35,668 bases of DNA from Candidatus Daviesbacteria bacterium (GTDB lineage Bacteria; Patescibacteriota; Microgenomatia; Daviesbacterales; UBA10151), in the NCBI GenBank assembly GCA_028712705.1, contig JAQTPP010000009.1, positions 1 through 35,668 of the forward strand, in the 5' to 3' direction. The notes under the pieces are model-generated. The model saw only the letters and a program-made list of their open reading frames with translations, had not been told where the DNA came from and searched no databases. Shown piece after piece: positions 24,810-33,598 of the stretch (the stretch's first letter is position 1; every line of letters starts with the position of its first letter). The translations under genes were made by a program, and so were the position numbers.

Positions 24810-25476
24810 AAACATCTGGGTTATTGCTAACTGGAAATCGAATAAGACAATAGCTGAGGCTTTGGATTGGGTATCCAAAGTTGGTCCGGAAATTCCTAAA
24901 CTCACGAATCTCAAAGCCGTAGTGTGTCCTGTTTTTAGTGCACTCTCTGAAGTTAAGAAGGCAATAACTGTGGGGAACTTTCCTTTGATGGCAGGATCTC
25001 AAGATTTATCACCATTTGGGGTTGGCGCTTATACAGGGGAAGAACCGGTAGAGCTATTAAGCGGATTGGCAAGCATGGCTATTTTAGGGCATTCCGAAAG
25101 AAGACAAAATTTTGGGGAAACAGATGAAATGATTATAAAAAAAGTAGACCAAGCCTTAAAGGGTAATATAATTCCTTTGGTATGTGTTCAAAGTGAGAAA
25201 ACTTTAGTACCTCAAGGTTGTAAGTTAATAGCTTATGAGCCTATTTGGGCTATTGGCACCGGTAATCCGGATACACCGGAAAATGCTAATAAGACGGCAA
25301 AAGTTTTGAAAGAAAAATATGGTCAGGATCTGGAGATATTATACGGGGGAAGCGTTACCGGCGAAAATGCCAAAGCTTTCATATTTCAATCTAACATTAA
25401 CGGAATGCTAATCGGTAGAGCCTCTTTAGATGCAGAGGAATTTATCAAGATATGTAAAGTTATGGAGCGGATTTAA
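24793..25476 (+). CDS. tpiA: Triosephosphate isomerase (short form)
   Basis: WVIANWKSNKT...LGHSERRQNFGETDE...IAYEPIWAIGTGNPDTPENAN...ILYGGSVTGENAKAF...GMLIGRASLD. Confidence 0.93.
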   Translation: MAGLDKNIWVIANWKSNKTIAEALDWVSKVGPEIPKLTNLKAVVCPVFSALSEVKKAITVGNFPLMAGSQDLSPFGVGAYTGEEPVELLSGLASMAILGHSERRQNFGETDEMIIKKVDQALKGNIIPLVCVQSEKTLVPQGCKLIAYEPIWAIGTGNPDTPENANKTAKVLKEKYGQDLEILYGGSVTGENAKAFIFQSNINGMLIGRASLDAEEFIKICKVMERI

Positions 25477-26724
25477 GTGGATAATTTAAGGCCCTTAAGG
25501 TTAGGCAAAAGCGGAAAAGATAATCCCTTGAAGGTTAGAAGAGTGAGGCAGGCGATTAAAAAATTATTGCCGGTACTAATCGTAGTAGGAATTTTAATAT
25601 CACTTGCCATTTTTCTAACGACTTTGTCGGGAACCAGTTCTTATGTTTCTTCCATTATTTCTGGTACCGCGCTCAAAAGTACCGATGGCAGGGTTAATAT
25701 TTTGCTGTTGGGAATAGCCGGCGGTACCCACGAGGGACCAACTTTAACAGATACGATTATGGTTGCCTCGTATAATCTTAAAACCGATCAAGTCCATCTT
25801 TTCTCTATTCCCAGGGATTTATGGTTACCTTCTTTTAAAAGCAAAGTAAATGCAGTATATGAAATTGGTCTTTCGCAAGGCAGTGGCTTAGGACTATCTA
25901 AAACTGTCATGGGTAATATTTTAGGTTTGCCTGTGCACTACGTCCTAAGAGTAGATTTTAGAGGTTTTGTACAGACAATTGACACAATAGATGGAATAGA
26001 TACAGTAGTTGAAAAGTCTTTTGATGATTATCTATACCCGATTCAAGGGAAAGAAGATGACCTTTGCGGAAACAGCGAGAAAGAGATAGAATTTAGTGAA
26101 GAAGAAGCAAAAAAATTAAATATCGATCCTGGCAAAAGAAAAGTTCTAATTAATCCTGAAGGACAAATCGCAACAGACGCGGCAGAAGAAGACAAAGGGG
26201 TGAAATATTTTAGTTGTAGATACGAACATATTAGTTTTAGTCAGGGTAAGATGCATATGAATGGGGCAGTGGCCTTAGCTTTTGTCAGGTCAAGACACGG
26301 TACAAACGGTGAGGCATCAGATTTTGCCAGGTCAAAAAGACAGCAAAAAGTGATTGAGGCAGTCAGGAGTAAATTGCTATCCTTAGAAACTCTCTCAAGT
26401 CCTCAGAAAGTTTCGGATTTAGTTAAAACATTAGGTAAAAGCATCGACACTGACATTTCTATAAAAGATGCACTTGAATTCTATAAATTGTCTCGCAAAA
26501 TCGGCAAAATTCACAGTTTTGTTTTAGATGCTTCTCCAAAATCAGGTTTATCAGACAATATAACTTCTTTGTTGATTAATCCTCCGCGTGATGAGTATGG
26601 AGGCGCTTATGTTTTGATATCTCAAGATGATGACTTTTCTATTGTTCAGGGATATGTTAAAAAGATACTCGAAGGGATAGTAACAGAATATGAAGCTACT
26701 GGCGCTGCACGGATCGGCAATTGA
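25477..26724 (+). CDS. LytR-CpsA-Psr (LCP) family protein
   Basis: NILLLGIAGGTHEGPTLTDTIMVASYNLKTDQVHLFSIPRDLWLP...GALALAFVRSR-type HMNGAVALAFVRSRHGTNGEASDFARSKRQQKVIEAVRSK. Confidence 0.93.
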   Translation: MDNLRPLRLGKSGKDNPLKVRRVRQAIKKLLPVLIVVGILISLAIFLTTLSGTSSYVSSIISGTALKSTDGRVNILLLGIAGGTHEGPTLTDTIMVASYNLKTDQVHLFSIPRDLWLPSFKSKVNAVYEIGLSQGSGLGLSKTVMGNILGLPVHYVLRVDFRGFVQTIDTIDGIDTVVEKSFDDYLYPIQGKEDDLCGNSEKEIEFSEEEAKKLNIDPGKRKVLINPEGQIATDAAEEDKGVKYFSCRYEHISFSQGKMHMNGAVALAFVRSRHGTNGEASDFARSKRQQKVIEAVRSKLLSLETLSSPQKVSDLVKTLGKSIDTDISIKDALEFYKLSRKIGKIHSFVLDASPKSGLSDNITSLLINPPRDEYGGAYVLISQDDDFSIVQGYVKKILEGIVTEYEATGAARIGN

Positions 26725-27361
26725 AGCTTCCAGAAGGAAGTTAGGAGAACTGCGCAAGAAATTTGACTCTAATAATGTTGTGGTTTTTGAGGAGGCAACA
26801 GATTTGCAAGTTATCAAAAGCAGTTTAGTGACGTCTCCTCTTTTTTCCGATCAACAATTAATTATTTTAGAAAACCCTCCAGAAGATTTTGCTTGTGACT
26901 CATCACTTACTAGTGATCACTTATCAGTGATTTTGTGGTTTGATCACGAAGTTTCAGAGAAAAAGCCTGTCATGGAGTGGGTTAAGAAAAATAAAGGGCA
27001 GGTTTTCTATTTTCCAGAAAGCAGGGAAATATCAGTTTTTCCATTCTTGGATTTTTTGGCAGCTAAAGATAAAAAGGCTTTTTTGGAAGCGGAGAAATTA
27101 AAAAAAGCCAATTTCGATGTCCACTATTTTATTACCATGGTTTTTTATCTGTTGCGGAATTTGGTAGTTACTCCCAAAACTGCTCCGGATTTTGTCAAGA
27201 AAAAACTTATCAGACAGAGAGCTGCTTTTAGTCTAGAAAAGATTGAAGAGCTTTACAGGGATATTTTAGAAATTGATTTTAAAATTAAGTCAGGACTACT
27301 GGAAAAAGCCCAGGCAGAATTTTTACTGGTTAATAAATTCATTGGGAACCTAATGATTTGA
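26690..27361 (+). CDS. holA: DNA polymerase III delta subunit-like (HolA)
   Basis: ALHGSAIEASRRKLGELRKKF...LFSDQQLIILENPPED...LRNLVVTPKTAPDFVKKKLIRQRAAFSLEKIEELYRDILEIDFKIKSGLLEKAQAEFLLVNKFI. Confidence 0.75.
   Translation: MKLLALHGSAIEASRRKLGELRKKFDSNNVVVFEEATDLQVIKSSLVTSPLFSDQQLIILENPPEDFACDSSLTSDHLSVILWFDHEVSEKKPVMEWVKKNKGQVFYFPESREISVFPFLDFLAAKDKKAFLEAEKLKKANFDVHYFITMVFYLLRNLVVTPKTAPDFVKKKLIRQRAAFSLEKIEELYRDILEIDFKIKSGLLEKAQAEFLLVNKFIGNLMI
26902..26931 (+). repeat. ATCACT/AGTGAT palindromic repeat inside holA
   Basis: ATCACTTACTAGTGATCACTTATCAGTGAT. Confidence 0.45.
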
Positions 27362-28313
27362 GTTTTTGAGACATCAAATCTAGATCTTTCTGGTTAATTA
27401 TCCCATCTGTATTTATGTCTGTTTTTGCACACGATCTATTCCCTGGCAAAGTAGTACTTGGTTTCTTTCCGAAACATGAAGACAGTATTGCATAATCAGT
27501 TGAGTTTATTTTTCCGTCACTATTAAAATCATATCGATCTAAATCTTTTATAGTTGGAGCGGGTGTCGGAGTTTCTTGCGACACTGTCAGATCAATAGTT
27601 TGACCCAATTTAATCGGTGGAAGCGGCATACCAGTTTTTAATTGAAATAGGGTACTTGCACTCCCTTCATCTGAGTTAATTGTCAGTTTAGCAACAGTTT
27701 CTTCTGTCAAAGGATATATATCAGAAAGATCGGCTTTTCGGATTTGCGATAAGGGAATTAGGAAATTGCCGCCTGTTTTGATCAGGGCAGATTCAGTGAC
27801 GGCCTCGGGTATGGATAAATAGACGATACCGTCATCTAAGGGTTTATTGCCGTTTAACACAGAGCCTATGATTGGTGTGAATCCAGCTTGATTTGTTAGA
27901 GGGGAGGCAGTTTCAAATTTCAATATATCGGAGGCAAATTTGCCAGAGATGATTTTAAATTGATAGTTGGTTTCCGGCAGAAGATTTTTCAGTGTTACAT
28001 AATGCAGGGAATGGGGTTTAGGTCCGCCAGCTGGCGGATCGCTGTCTCTATCGTCCAAGACTGTTTGCTCTCCGGGATTTTTTTGGCCAAAAGTGATAAA
28101 AGAAGCGGTTGGCGCATTTGTCTGCCAAGAAACTGTCACCGAGTCTTCCACGATATTGCTAATAGTAATATTTTGTGGAGCCAAATCTGGTGCGGCTTGC
28201 GACAAAAAAACTTGCTCTCTCAAAACTAAATAAAGCCCGCTTATTATCCCTAACAGGATTAGACTTAAACCAAGGAGTGTTGGTATTTTAAATTTGTTGA
28301 AGAAATTTGTCAT
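27339..28313 (-). CDS. Membrane-anchored protein with fibronectin III-like and dockerin-like domains
   Basis: PQNITISNIVEDSVTVSWQTNAPTASFITFG...; C-terminal DRYDFNSDGKINSTDYAILSSCF...AKTDINTDGIINQKDLDLMSQKL (paired EF-hand-like dockerin loops). Confidence 0.8.
   Translation of the reverse strand: MTNFFNKFKIPTLLGLSLILLGIISGLYLVLREQVFLSQAAPDLAPQNITISNIVEDSVTVSWQTNAPTASFITFGQKNPGEQTVLDDRDSDPPAGGPKPHSLHYVTLKNLLPETNYQFKIISGKFASDILKFETASPLTNQAGFTPIIGSVLNGNKPLDDGIVYLSIPEAVTESALIKTGGNFLIPLSQIRKADLSDIYPLTEETVAKLTINSDEGSASTLFQLKTGMPLPPIKLGQTIDLTVSQETPTPAPTIKDLDRYDFNSDGKINSTDYAILSSCFGKKPSTTLPGNRSCAKTDINTDGIINQKDLDLMSQKLKSLGSQ
28021..28039 (-). repeat. Perfect palindromic 19-mer inside the Fn3/dockerin gene
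   Basis: GGTCCGCCAGCTGGCGGAT, identical to 14057-14075; encodes DPPAGGP. Confidence 0.7.
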
Positions 28314-28483
28314 GGTGATTCTACGCTGCTGGTATCCAAATTCGGACTAATTGGTACGATAATTTCTTGCAGCTTTTGAGGTATTTCCACTTGAGAACGT
28401 GTATGAAAAATATCAAATATAACCCATGCGCTAATCGTAATAAAAGTTATTATAACAGCTATCAGCCACTCTTTGCGTAACAT
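28310..28483 (-). CDS. Small single-TM protein (57 aa) of the pil cluster, absent from the ORF track
   Basis: MLRKEWLIAVIITFITISAWVIFDIFHTRSQVEIPQKLQEIIVPISPNLDTSSVESP*; stop overlaps the ATG of the next gene (ATGA) and sits directly after pilO. Confidence 0.7.
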   Translation of the reverse strand: MLRKEWLIAVIITFITISAWVIFDIFHTRSQVEIPQKLQEIIVPISPNLDTSSVESP

Positions 28484-28484
28484 A

Positions 28485-29090
28485 TTATTTTAGATAGAAT
28501 GCTTTTCCTGATAAAGATAAAATTAATGATTTACTGTCGCTGGTTTTCGATAAAGACAAACTGTCAATAGAGATTAACCGATTACTCGTTTTCAAGTCCT
28601 GCAAGAGCGCGGTTAAGTTGTTATAATTGCCTTCCGCGTTAAAAGTAAATTTCACTTCAGCCAATACACCCAATTTATCTGCAATTTTAGTTTCTATCGC
28701 AAACGGCTGGATTTGTAATGCCGATACCGACGCCTCGTGATTCTTAGTTGTTTGTTCAAGGGTTTGTGATATTGATTTTAAATTGATTGAGTCGGGAATT
28801 GCAGCAGAAATTTTGTCTTTAATTTTTTGATCTAAATTATCATAATTTTTTTTGCCTAAAGAGAGATTATTTGCTTTTTGGGTGACTTTTTGTAAAACCG
28901 CATCTGCATCTGCTATCTTTTTCTGCAAGACAAGAATAGTTTCTACAGTTGGTTTGATCGCAAAATATATGAGTATCATGATAACTAAAAGACTTAATAT
29001 TGTTGATCCATAGTTTTTAACAATAGGGAGTCTGGTAATTGGCTTAATATATGTAAAATATCGCGAATAGAGAGTAGATTTGTTGTGCAT
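28485..29090 (-). CDS. pilO: PilO-like type IV pilus assembly protein
   Basis: TM followed by coiled coil (TVETILVLQKKIADADAVLQKVTQKANNL) and ferredoxin-like C-terminal region; follows pilN. Start MHNKSTLYSR at 29090 preferred. Confidence 0.7.
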   Translation of the reverse strand: MHNKSTLYSRYFTYIKPITRLPIVKNYGSTILSLLVIMILIYFAIKPTVETILVLQKKIADADAVLQKVTQKANNLSLGKKNYDNLDQKIKDKISAAIPDSINLKSISQTLEQTTKNHEASVSALQIQPFAIETKIADKLGVLAEVKFTFNAEGNYNNLTALLQDLKTSNRLISIDSLSLSKTSDSKSLILSLSGKAFYLK

Positions 29091-29094
29091 ACGA

Positions 29095-29679
29095 TTACAA
29101 TTTACTTCCTCCTGAAGCTGTCGGTTTAGCCGAGGCATCAATAGCAAATTTGATAGTGTCTTGTTCCAGGCTAATACTTGAAAGGTTGACATCGCTAAAA
29201 GCGCTGTCCATTTTTAAGCCGGCAATAAAGTCGGCAATATCGCTGTTAAATGATGTCTGGCCGGAGATATGAATATTGGCTCGGCCAATATTCATATCTA
29301 TGTTAATACCTGATAAAGTAATACTTGTAGGAATTTGGTCGGCAATTTTTTTCAAAACTAATTGCCAATCAAGCGCATTTGTTTTTATTGTATCTATTGT
29401 TAATAATTTAAGTTGAGTATCTCTGATTAAAAGCTCATAAGACTTTAAGCTTTCGATGTAAGGAATTTGTTCTGCGATAGCTTCATTTTTTGCTGCTAAA
29501 TCTGCATCGAATTTAAATCTTGCAACAAGAGCAATTAAAACCAGCGCATTAACAGCAATAAAGATGTAGCGTCCGCTGGAAAACAACCAGCTAATAAGCT
29601 TAACCGGGAGTTTTTCAGGATTACTTTGTGGTTTAAGCAGGTTTAGATTAAGAGTCAGAGCGGGTTTAGATTTGGGCAT
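29095..29679 (-). CDS. pilN: PilN-like type IV pilus assembly protein
   Basis: LNLNLLKPQ...TM...LKLLTIDTIKTNALDWQLVLKKIADQIPTSITLSGINIDMNIGRANIHISGQTSFNSDIADFIAGL. Confidence 0.75.
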   Translation of the reverse strand: MPKSKPALTLNLNLLKPQSNPEKLPVKLISWLFSSGRYIFIAVNALVLIALVARFKFDADLAAKNEAIAEQIPYIESLKSYELLIRDTQLKLLTIDTIKTNALDWQLVLKKIADQIPTSITLSGINIDMNIGRANIHISGQTSFNSDIADFIAGLKMDSAFSDVNLSSISLEQDTIKFAIDASAKPTASGGSKL

Positions 29680-29714
29680 GACTTCATTATACTAGGATAA
29701 TACACGATTGAAAA

Positions 29715-30008
29715 CTACTTAGCTTTTTTAACAGGAGTTTTTTTGACGGATTTTTTAGGAGTGATATTTACTCCTTGCGAGATTAGTTTTGATAGTCGTG
29801 ACTTTAATCGGGCAGACTTATTTGGATGAATTAAGTGTACCTTGGCGGCTTTATCTAAGGCAGAAAATGTGGCCTGTAAATCTTTGGCTGTTTTGCTTGC
29901 TCTTACTTTTTTTATTAAAGCTTTTAAGGCAGCCTCCCGCTTTTTGTTACGGGCTGTTCTTGTCCTATCTTTGCGCACCTTTTTAATTGCTGATTTTATA
30001 ATTGGCAT
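29715..30008 (-). CDS. rpsT: Ribosomal protein S20
   Basis: MPIIKSAIKKVRKDRTRTARNKKREAALKALIKKVRASK...ALDKAAKVHLIHPNKSARLKSRLSKLI. Start taken at 30008. Confidence 0.95.
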   Translation of the reverse strand: MPIIKSAIKKVRKDRTRTARNKKREAALKALIKKVRASKTAKDLQATFSALDKAAKVHLIHPNKSARLKSRLSKLISQGVNITPKKSVKKTPVKKAK

Positions 30009-30142
30009 AAATTTATTTATGACGATTATATCAGAGGAGCGCAATTCGCCTTAGCGAAAGCGACCTGCTGATCTAATTGGCATGAGGGGAATAGTAACAC
30101 AGCTTCTTTCTTTGCACAAGCCAGAATGCTAAAATCTTATTT

Positions 30143-31777
30143 ATGGTAAAAAATCTTTTTTCGCTTCTTTATTCCAGACAAACATCAATTTTATCGGCAG
30201 CTTCAATAATTATGACAACGATGGTATTATCCAAAGTCTTAGGTTTAATCCGTGACCGTTTACTGGCACATGTGTTTTTACCGGAAAAAATAGATATTTT
30301 TTGGGCGGCATTTAGATTACCGGACTTAATATTTCAGATAATCATTCTTGGCGCACTATCAGTAGCTTTTATACCAGTATTTACTGAACATTTGGAGAAT
30401 AAAGGTAAAGAGGATGCTTTTGAGATGGCGAGGGCAATTTTAAATGTGTCTTTAGTTATATTTATTTTTACAACAATCTTAATTTATTTTTTTGCCCAAC
30501 CTATTATTGCTAATTTTATTGCGCCGGGGTTTACTGCTTCAAGGCAAATACAAGTCGTGCAGTTAACACGGGTTATTTTATTTGGTCAGGTTATTTTAGT
30601 GCTGGGATCTTTTTTTATTGGCATTTCGCAATCTTTTCAAAGATTTATTATTCCATCCCTGGCACCTGTCTTTTATAACTTTGGAATTATTCTAGGTATA
30701 ATTTTTTTGTCCAAGCAGATGGGTATTATGGGTGCGGCTTATGGTGTAGTAATAGGTGCATTCTTGCATGCCGCAGTACAAATACCATTAGTTTGGTCTA
30801 TGGGTTTCAGGTTTAAATTCCCTCTCAAATTTTTTAACCCGGGAGTAAAAGAAATAATGAGACTGATGAGCGTTAGGACGATTGGACTCTCTGCCGAACA
30901 AATTAATGAAACAGTAGGATTAGCTTTGGCTTCAGTTGCTTCTGTGGGATCTGTGACATATCTGACTTTTGCACAACATTTACAAGTTGTACCGATAGGT
31001 CTTTTTGGGGCAACATTGGCTCAGGCTGCTTTGCCTGTTCTCTCTTCAGAAAGAGCTAGAGGAAGAATTGAAGAATTTAAAATAACTATTCTTACAACTT
31101 TACACCAAATTCTTTTCCTGACGCTGCCGGCAACAGCAATTCTGATTGTAATTAGAATCCCGGTTGTCAGGCTTGTTTTTGGCGCTTCTCAATTTAACTG
31201 GGAAGCCACGGTTTTAACCGGCGCAACATTGGCTTTTCTTTCAATCGGCCTCTCTGCTCAAGCTATTTCTTTGCTTTTGGTAAGAGGTTTTTATGCCTTA
31301 AAAGACACAAAAACACCAGTTATTGTTTCTCTTATTGTAGTGACAGTCAATATTATATTGAGTTTATACGCTATTATTATTTTAAAGTTTGATGTTTGGA
31401 GTATAGGATTTGCCAATTCTGTTTCTGCGGTACTCTCGGCAATCCTGCTTTTTGGGACGCTTCATTTTAAGGTAGGAAAATTTAATTTAAAAATGGTATT
31501 AATTCCTCTTTTGAAAATGCTTATGGCAACTATAGTTATGGGTGTTTCTTTGTATATTCCAGTAAAGCTTTTAGATGCTGTAATTTTCGATACCACCAGA
31601 ACTGTCAATCTTTTGGCTTTGACCGGGATTTCTTCCTTATTTGCTTTATCTATATATGTGATATTGGTTAGATTTTTGAAGGTGCGGGAATTGGATACAT
31701 ATGTTGAACTTATTAAAAGATTTGGGAGACTGCAAAGTAAATTGAAGTCTAAGGAAATTCTGCCTGAGACTGTTTAG
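30143..31777 (+). CDS. murJ: Lipid II flippase MurJ
   Basis: SAASIIMTTMVLSKVLGLIRDRLLAHVFLPEKIDIFWAAFRLPDLIFQIIILGALSVAFIPVFTEHLE; ~14 TM helices. Confidence 0.95.
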   Translation: MVKNLFSLLYSRQTSILSAASIIMTTMVLSKVLGLIRDRLLAHVFLPEKIDIFWAAFRLPDLIFQIIILGALSVAFIPVFTEHLENKGKEDAFEMARAILNVSLVIFIFTTILIYFFAQPIIANFIAPGFTASRQIQVVQLTRVILFGQVILVLGSFFIGISQSFQRFIIPSLAPVFYNFGIILGIIFLSKQMGIMGAAYGVVIGAFLHAAVQIPLVWSMGFRFKFPLKFFNPGVKEIMRLMSVRTIGLSAEQINETVGLALASVASVGSVTYLTFAQHLQVVPIGLFGATLAQAALPVLSSERARGRIEEFKITILTTLHQILFLTLPATAILIVIRIPVVRLVFGASQFNWEATVLTGATLAFLSIGLSAQAISLLLVRGFYALKDTKTPVIVSLIVVTVNIILSLYAIIILKFDVWSIGFANSVSAVLSAILLFGTLHFKVGKFNLKMVLIPLLKMLMATIVMGVSLYIPVKLLDAVIFDTTRTVNLLALTGISSLFALSIYVILVRFLKVRELDTYVELIKRFGRLQSKLKSKEILPETV

Positions 31778-31801
31778 GTTGAATTTGCTACAATACCCTC
31801 T

Positions 31802-33595
31802 GTGAATATCAGAAATTTCTCGATTATTGCTCATATTGACCACGGTAAATCTACTTTGGCAGACAGGCTGCTGGAGATTTGCCATACGGTTCCACCGGAT
31901 AAAATGAAGCCGCAGCTTTTAGATTCTTTGGCGCTGGAGCGCGAACGTGGTATCACTATAAAACTTGCTCCTGTAAGATTGAAATACAATTTAGACGGTG
32001 TGGAGTATGTCCTAAACCTGATTGATACACCGGGACATGTTGATTTTTCTTATGAGGTTTCCAGAGCTCTGGCAGCAGTTGAAGGCGCAATACTTTTAGT
32101 AGATGCAACCCAGGGTATTCAAGCGCAGACTTTGGCGCACGGTTTGGCAGCTTTAGAGCAAAATTTAACATTGATTCCGGTAATAAATAAAATTGATTTA
32201 CCGAATGCGGATATTGAATCAACAAAAAAACAACTTATAGAAACATTCGGATTTACAGCAGAGGAGATATTACTAGTGTCAGGCAAGACCGGTCAGGGGA
32301 TAGAAAGGCTTTTGCAGGCTATCATTGAGCACATCCCTGCCCCAAAATCCGCAGGTGTCAATACCAATCCACCCCAAGGGTGGGCAGAAGAAGATAAATT
32401 TCGGGCACTAATATTTGGTTCTTTTTTTGACAACTTTAAAGGGGTGGTTGCAGAGGTACGAATTGTTGAAGGCCAGACACCGAAAACTCAAGCCCCGATT
32501 ATTTTTCTGGGGACTAAAGCTTCGGGTCATATCTTAGAAACCGGATTTTTTGCTCCTCAGCTTACTCCAAATAACGGTCTAAAAGCAGGAGAGATAGGTT
32601 ATATTGCCACAGGAATTAAAGAGCCGGATTTAGTCAGAGTTGGTGATACTATTGCGACTGATTTTTTCCAAGATCCTTTACCGGGATACAAGCAGGTTAA
32701 ACCAATGGTTTTTGTGGGGCTTTTTCCCATAGATGCTGATGAGTATTTTGAATTGAAAGAAGCTTTGGCTAAATTTAGATTAACTGATCCTGCTTTTTCT
32801 TATACTCCGGAGCAATCACGAGCTTTAGGAGCCGGTTTCCGGTGTGGGTTTTTAGGGTTACTTCATGCAGAGGTAGTACAGGAGAGGTTATTAAAAGAAT
32901 TTAATGTCGATCTTTTGGCGACTGCTCCGTCAGTTGAATATTTGCTGGATGGAAAACCCGTTATTTCACCAAGCGATTTGCCGCAAGGGACCAATATCAA
33001 GAATTTAGAAGAACCATGGGTAAGCCTAAGGATTTTTGTGCCACAAACTTATATCGGTTCGGTTATGGAATTAGTACAAGATAGGAGAGGTAAGTTTTTA
33101 AACATGCAGCACTTTGGGATACAAGTTGAACTGTTGTATGAGATGCCGCTTTCTGAGATGGTGACTAACTTTTATGATAAATTAAAATCAGTTTCTTCCG
33201 GTTTTGCTTCCCTAGATTGGGAGTTTTTGGATTTTCGGGAAGTGGATGCGGTCAGGGTAGATATTTTGGTTTCCGGGGAAAAAGTAGATGCGTTCTCAAC
33301 CATTGTTTTTAGACCTAAAGCGGAAAGTTTTGGCAGGAGAATGGTGGAAAAATTAAAAGAAGTGTTACCACGGCAAAATTTTACTATTGCTATTCAGGCT
33401 GCTATTGGCGGGACTATTATTGCCAGGGAAACAGTTAGTCCTTTTAGAAAAGATGTCACAGCCAAACTTTATGGAGGAGATAGGACCAGAAAAGACAAGT
33501 TGCTCGAAAAACAGAAAAAAGGAAAAAAGAAAATGAAAATGGTCGGTAGGGTAGAGATACCGCAGGAAGCATTTTTAAGCGTTTTAAAATCTTAA
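31802..33595 (+). CDS. lepA: Elongation factor 4 (LepA)
   Basis: NIRNFSIIAHIDHGKSTLADRLLE...ALERERGITIKLAPVRLKY...LIDTPGHVDFSYEVSRALAAVEGAILLVDATQGIQAQTLA; GTG start. Confidence 0.97.
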   Translation: MNIRNFSIIAHIDHGKSTLADRLLEICHTVPPDKMKPQLLDSLALERERGITIKLAPVRLKYNLDGVEYVLNLIDTPGHVDFSYEVSRALAAVEGAILLVDATQGIQAQTLAHGLAALEQNLTLIPVINKIDLPNADIESTKKQLIETFGFTAEEILLVSGKTGQGIERLLQAIIEHIPAPKSAGVNTNPPQGWAEEDKFRALIFGSFFDNFKGVVAEVRIVEGQTPKTQAPIIFLGTKASGHILETGFFAPQLTPNNGLKAGEIGYIATGIKEPDLVRVGDTIATDFFQDPLPGYKQVKPMVFVGLFPIDADEYFELKEALAKFRLTDPAFSYTPEQSRALGAGFRCGFLGLLHAEVVQERLLKEFNVDLLATAPSVEYLLDGKPVISPSDLPQGTNIKNLEEPWVSLRIFVPQTYIGSVMELVQDRRGKFLNMQHFGIQVELLYEMPLSEMVTNFYDKLKSVSSGFASLDWEFLDFREVDAVRVDILVSGEKVDAFSTIVFRPKAESFGRRMVEKLKEVLPRQNFTIAIQAAIGGTIIARETVSPFRKDVTAKLYGGDRTRKDKLLEKQKKGKKKMKMVGRVEIPQEAFLSVLKS

Positions 33596-33598
33596 TTT

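Noticed and set aside
32369-32385. CCACCCCAAGGGTGGG in lepA as another palindromic insertion (NPPQGWAEED)
   Set aside because: Palindrome very short and no second copy seen in the window; remains only a weak candidate.
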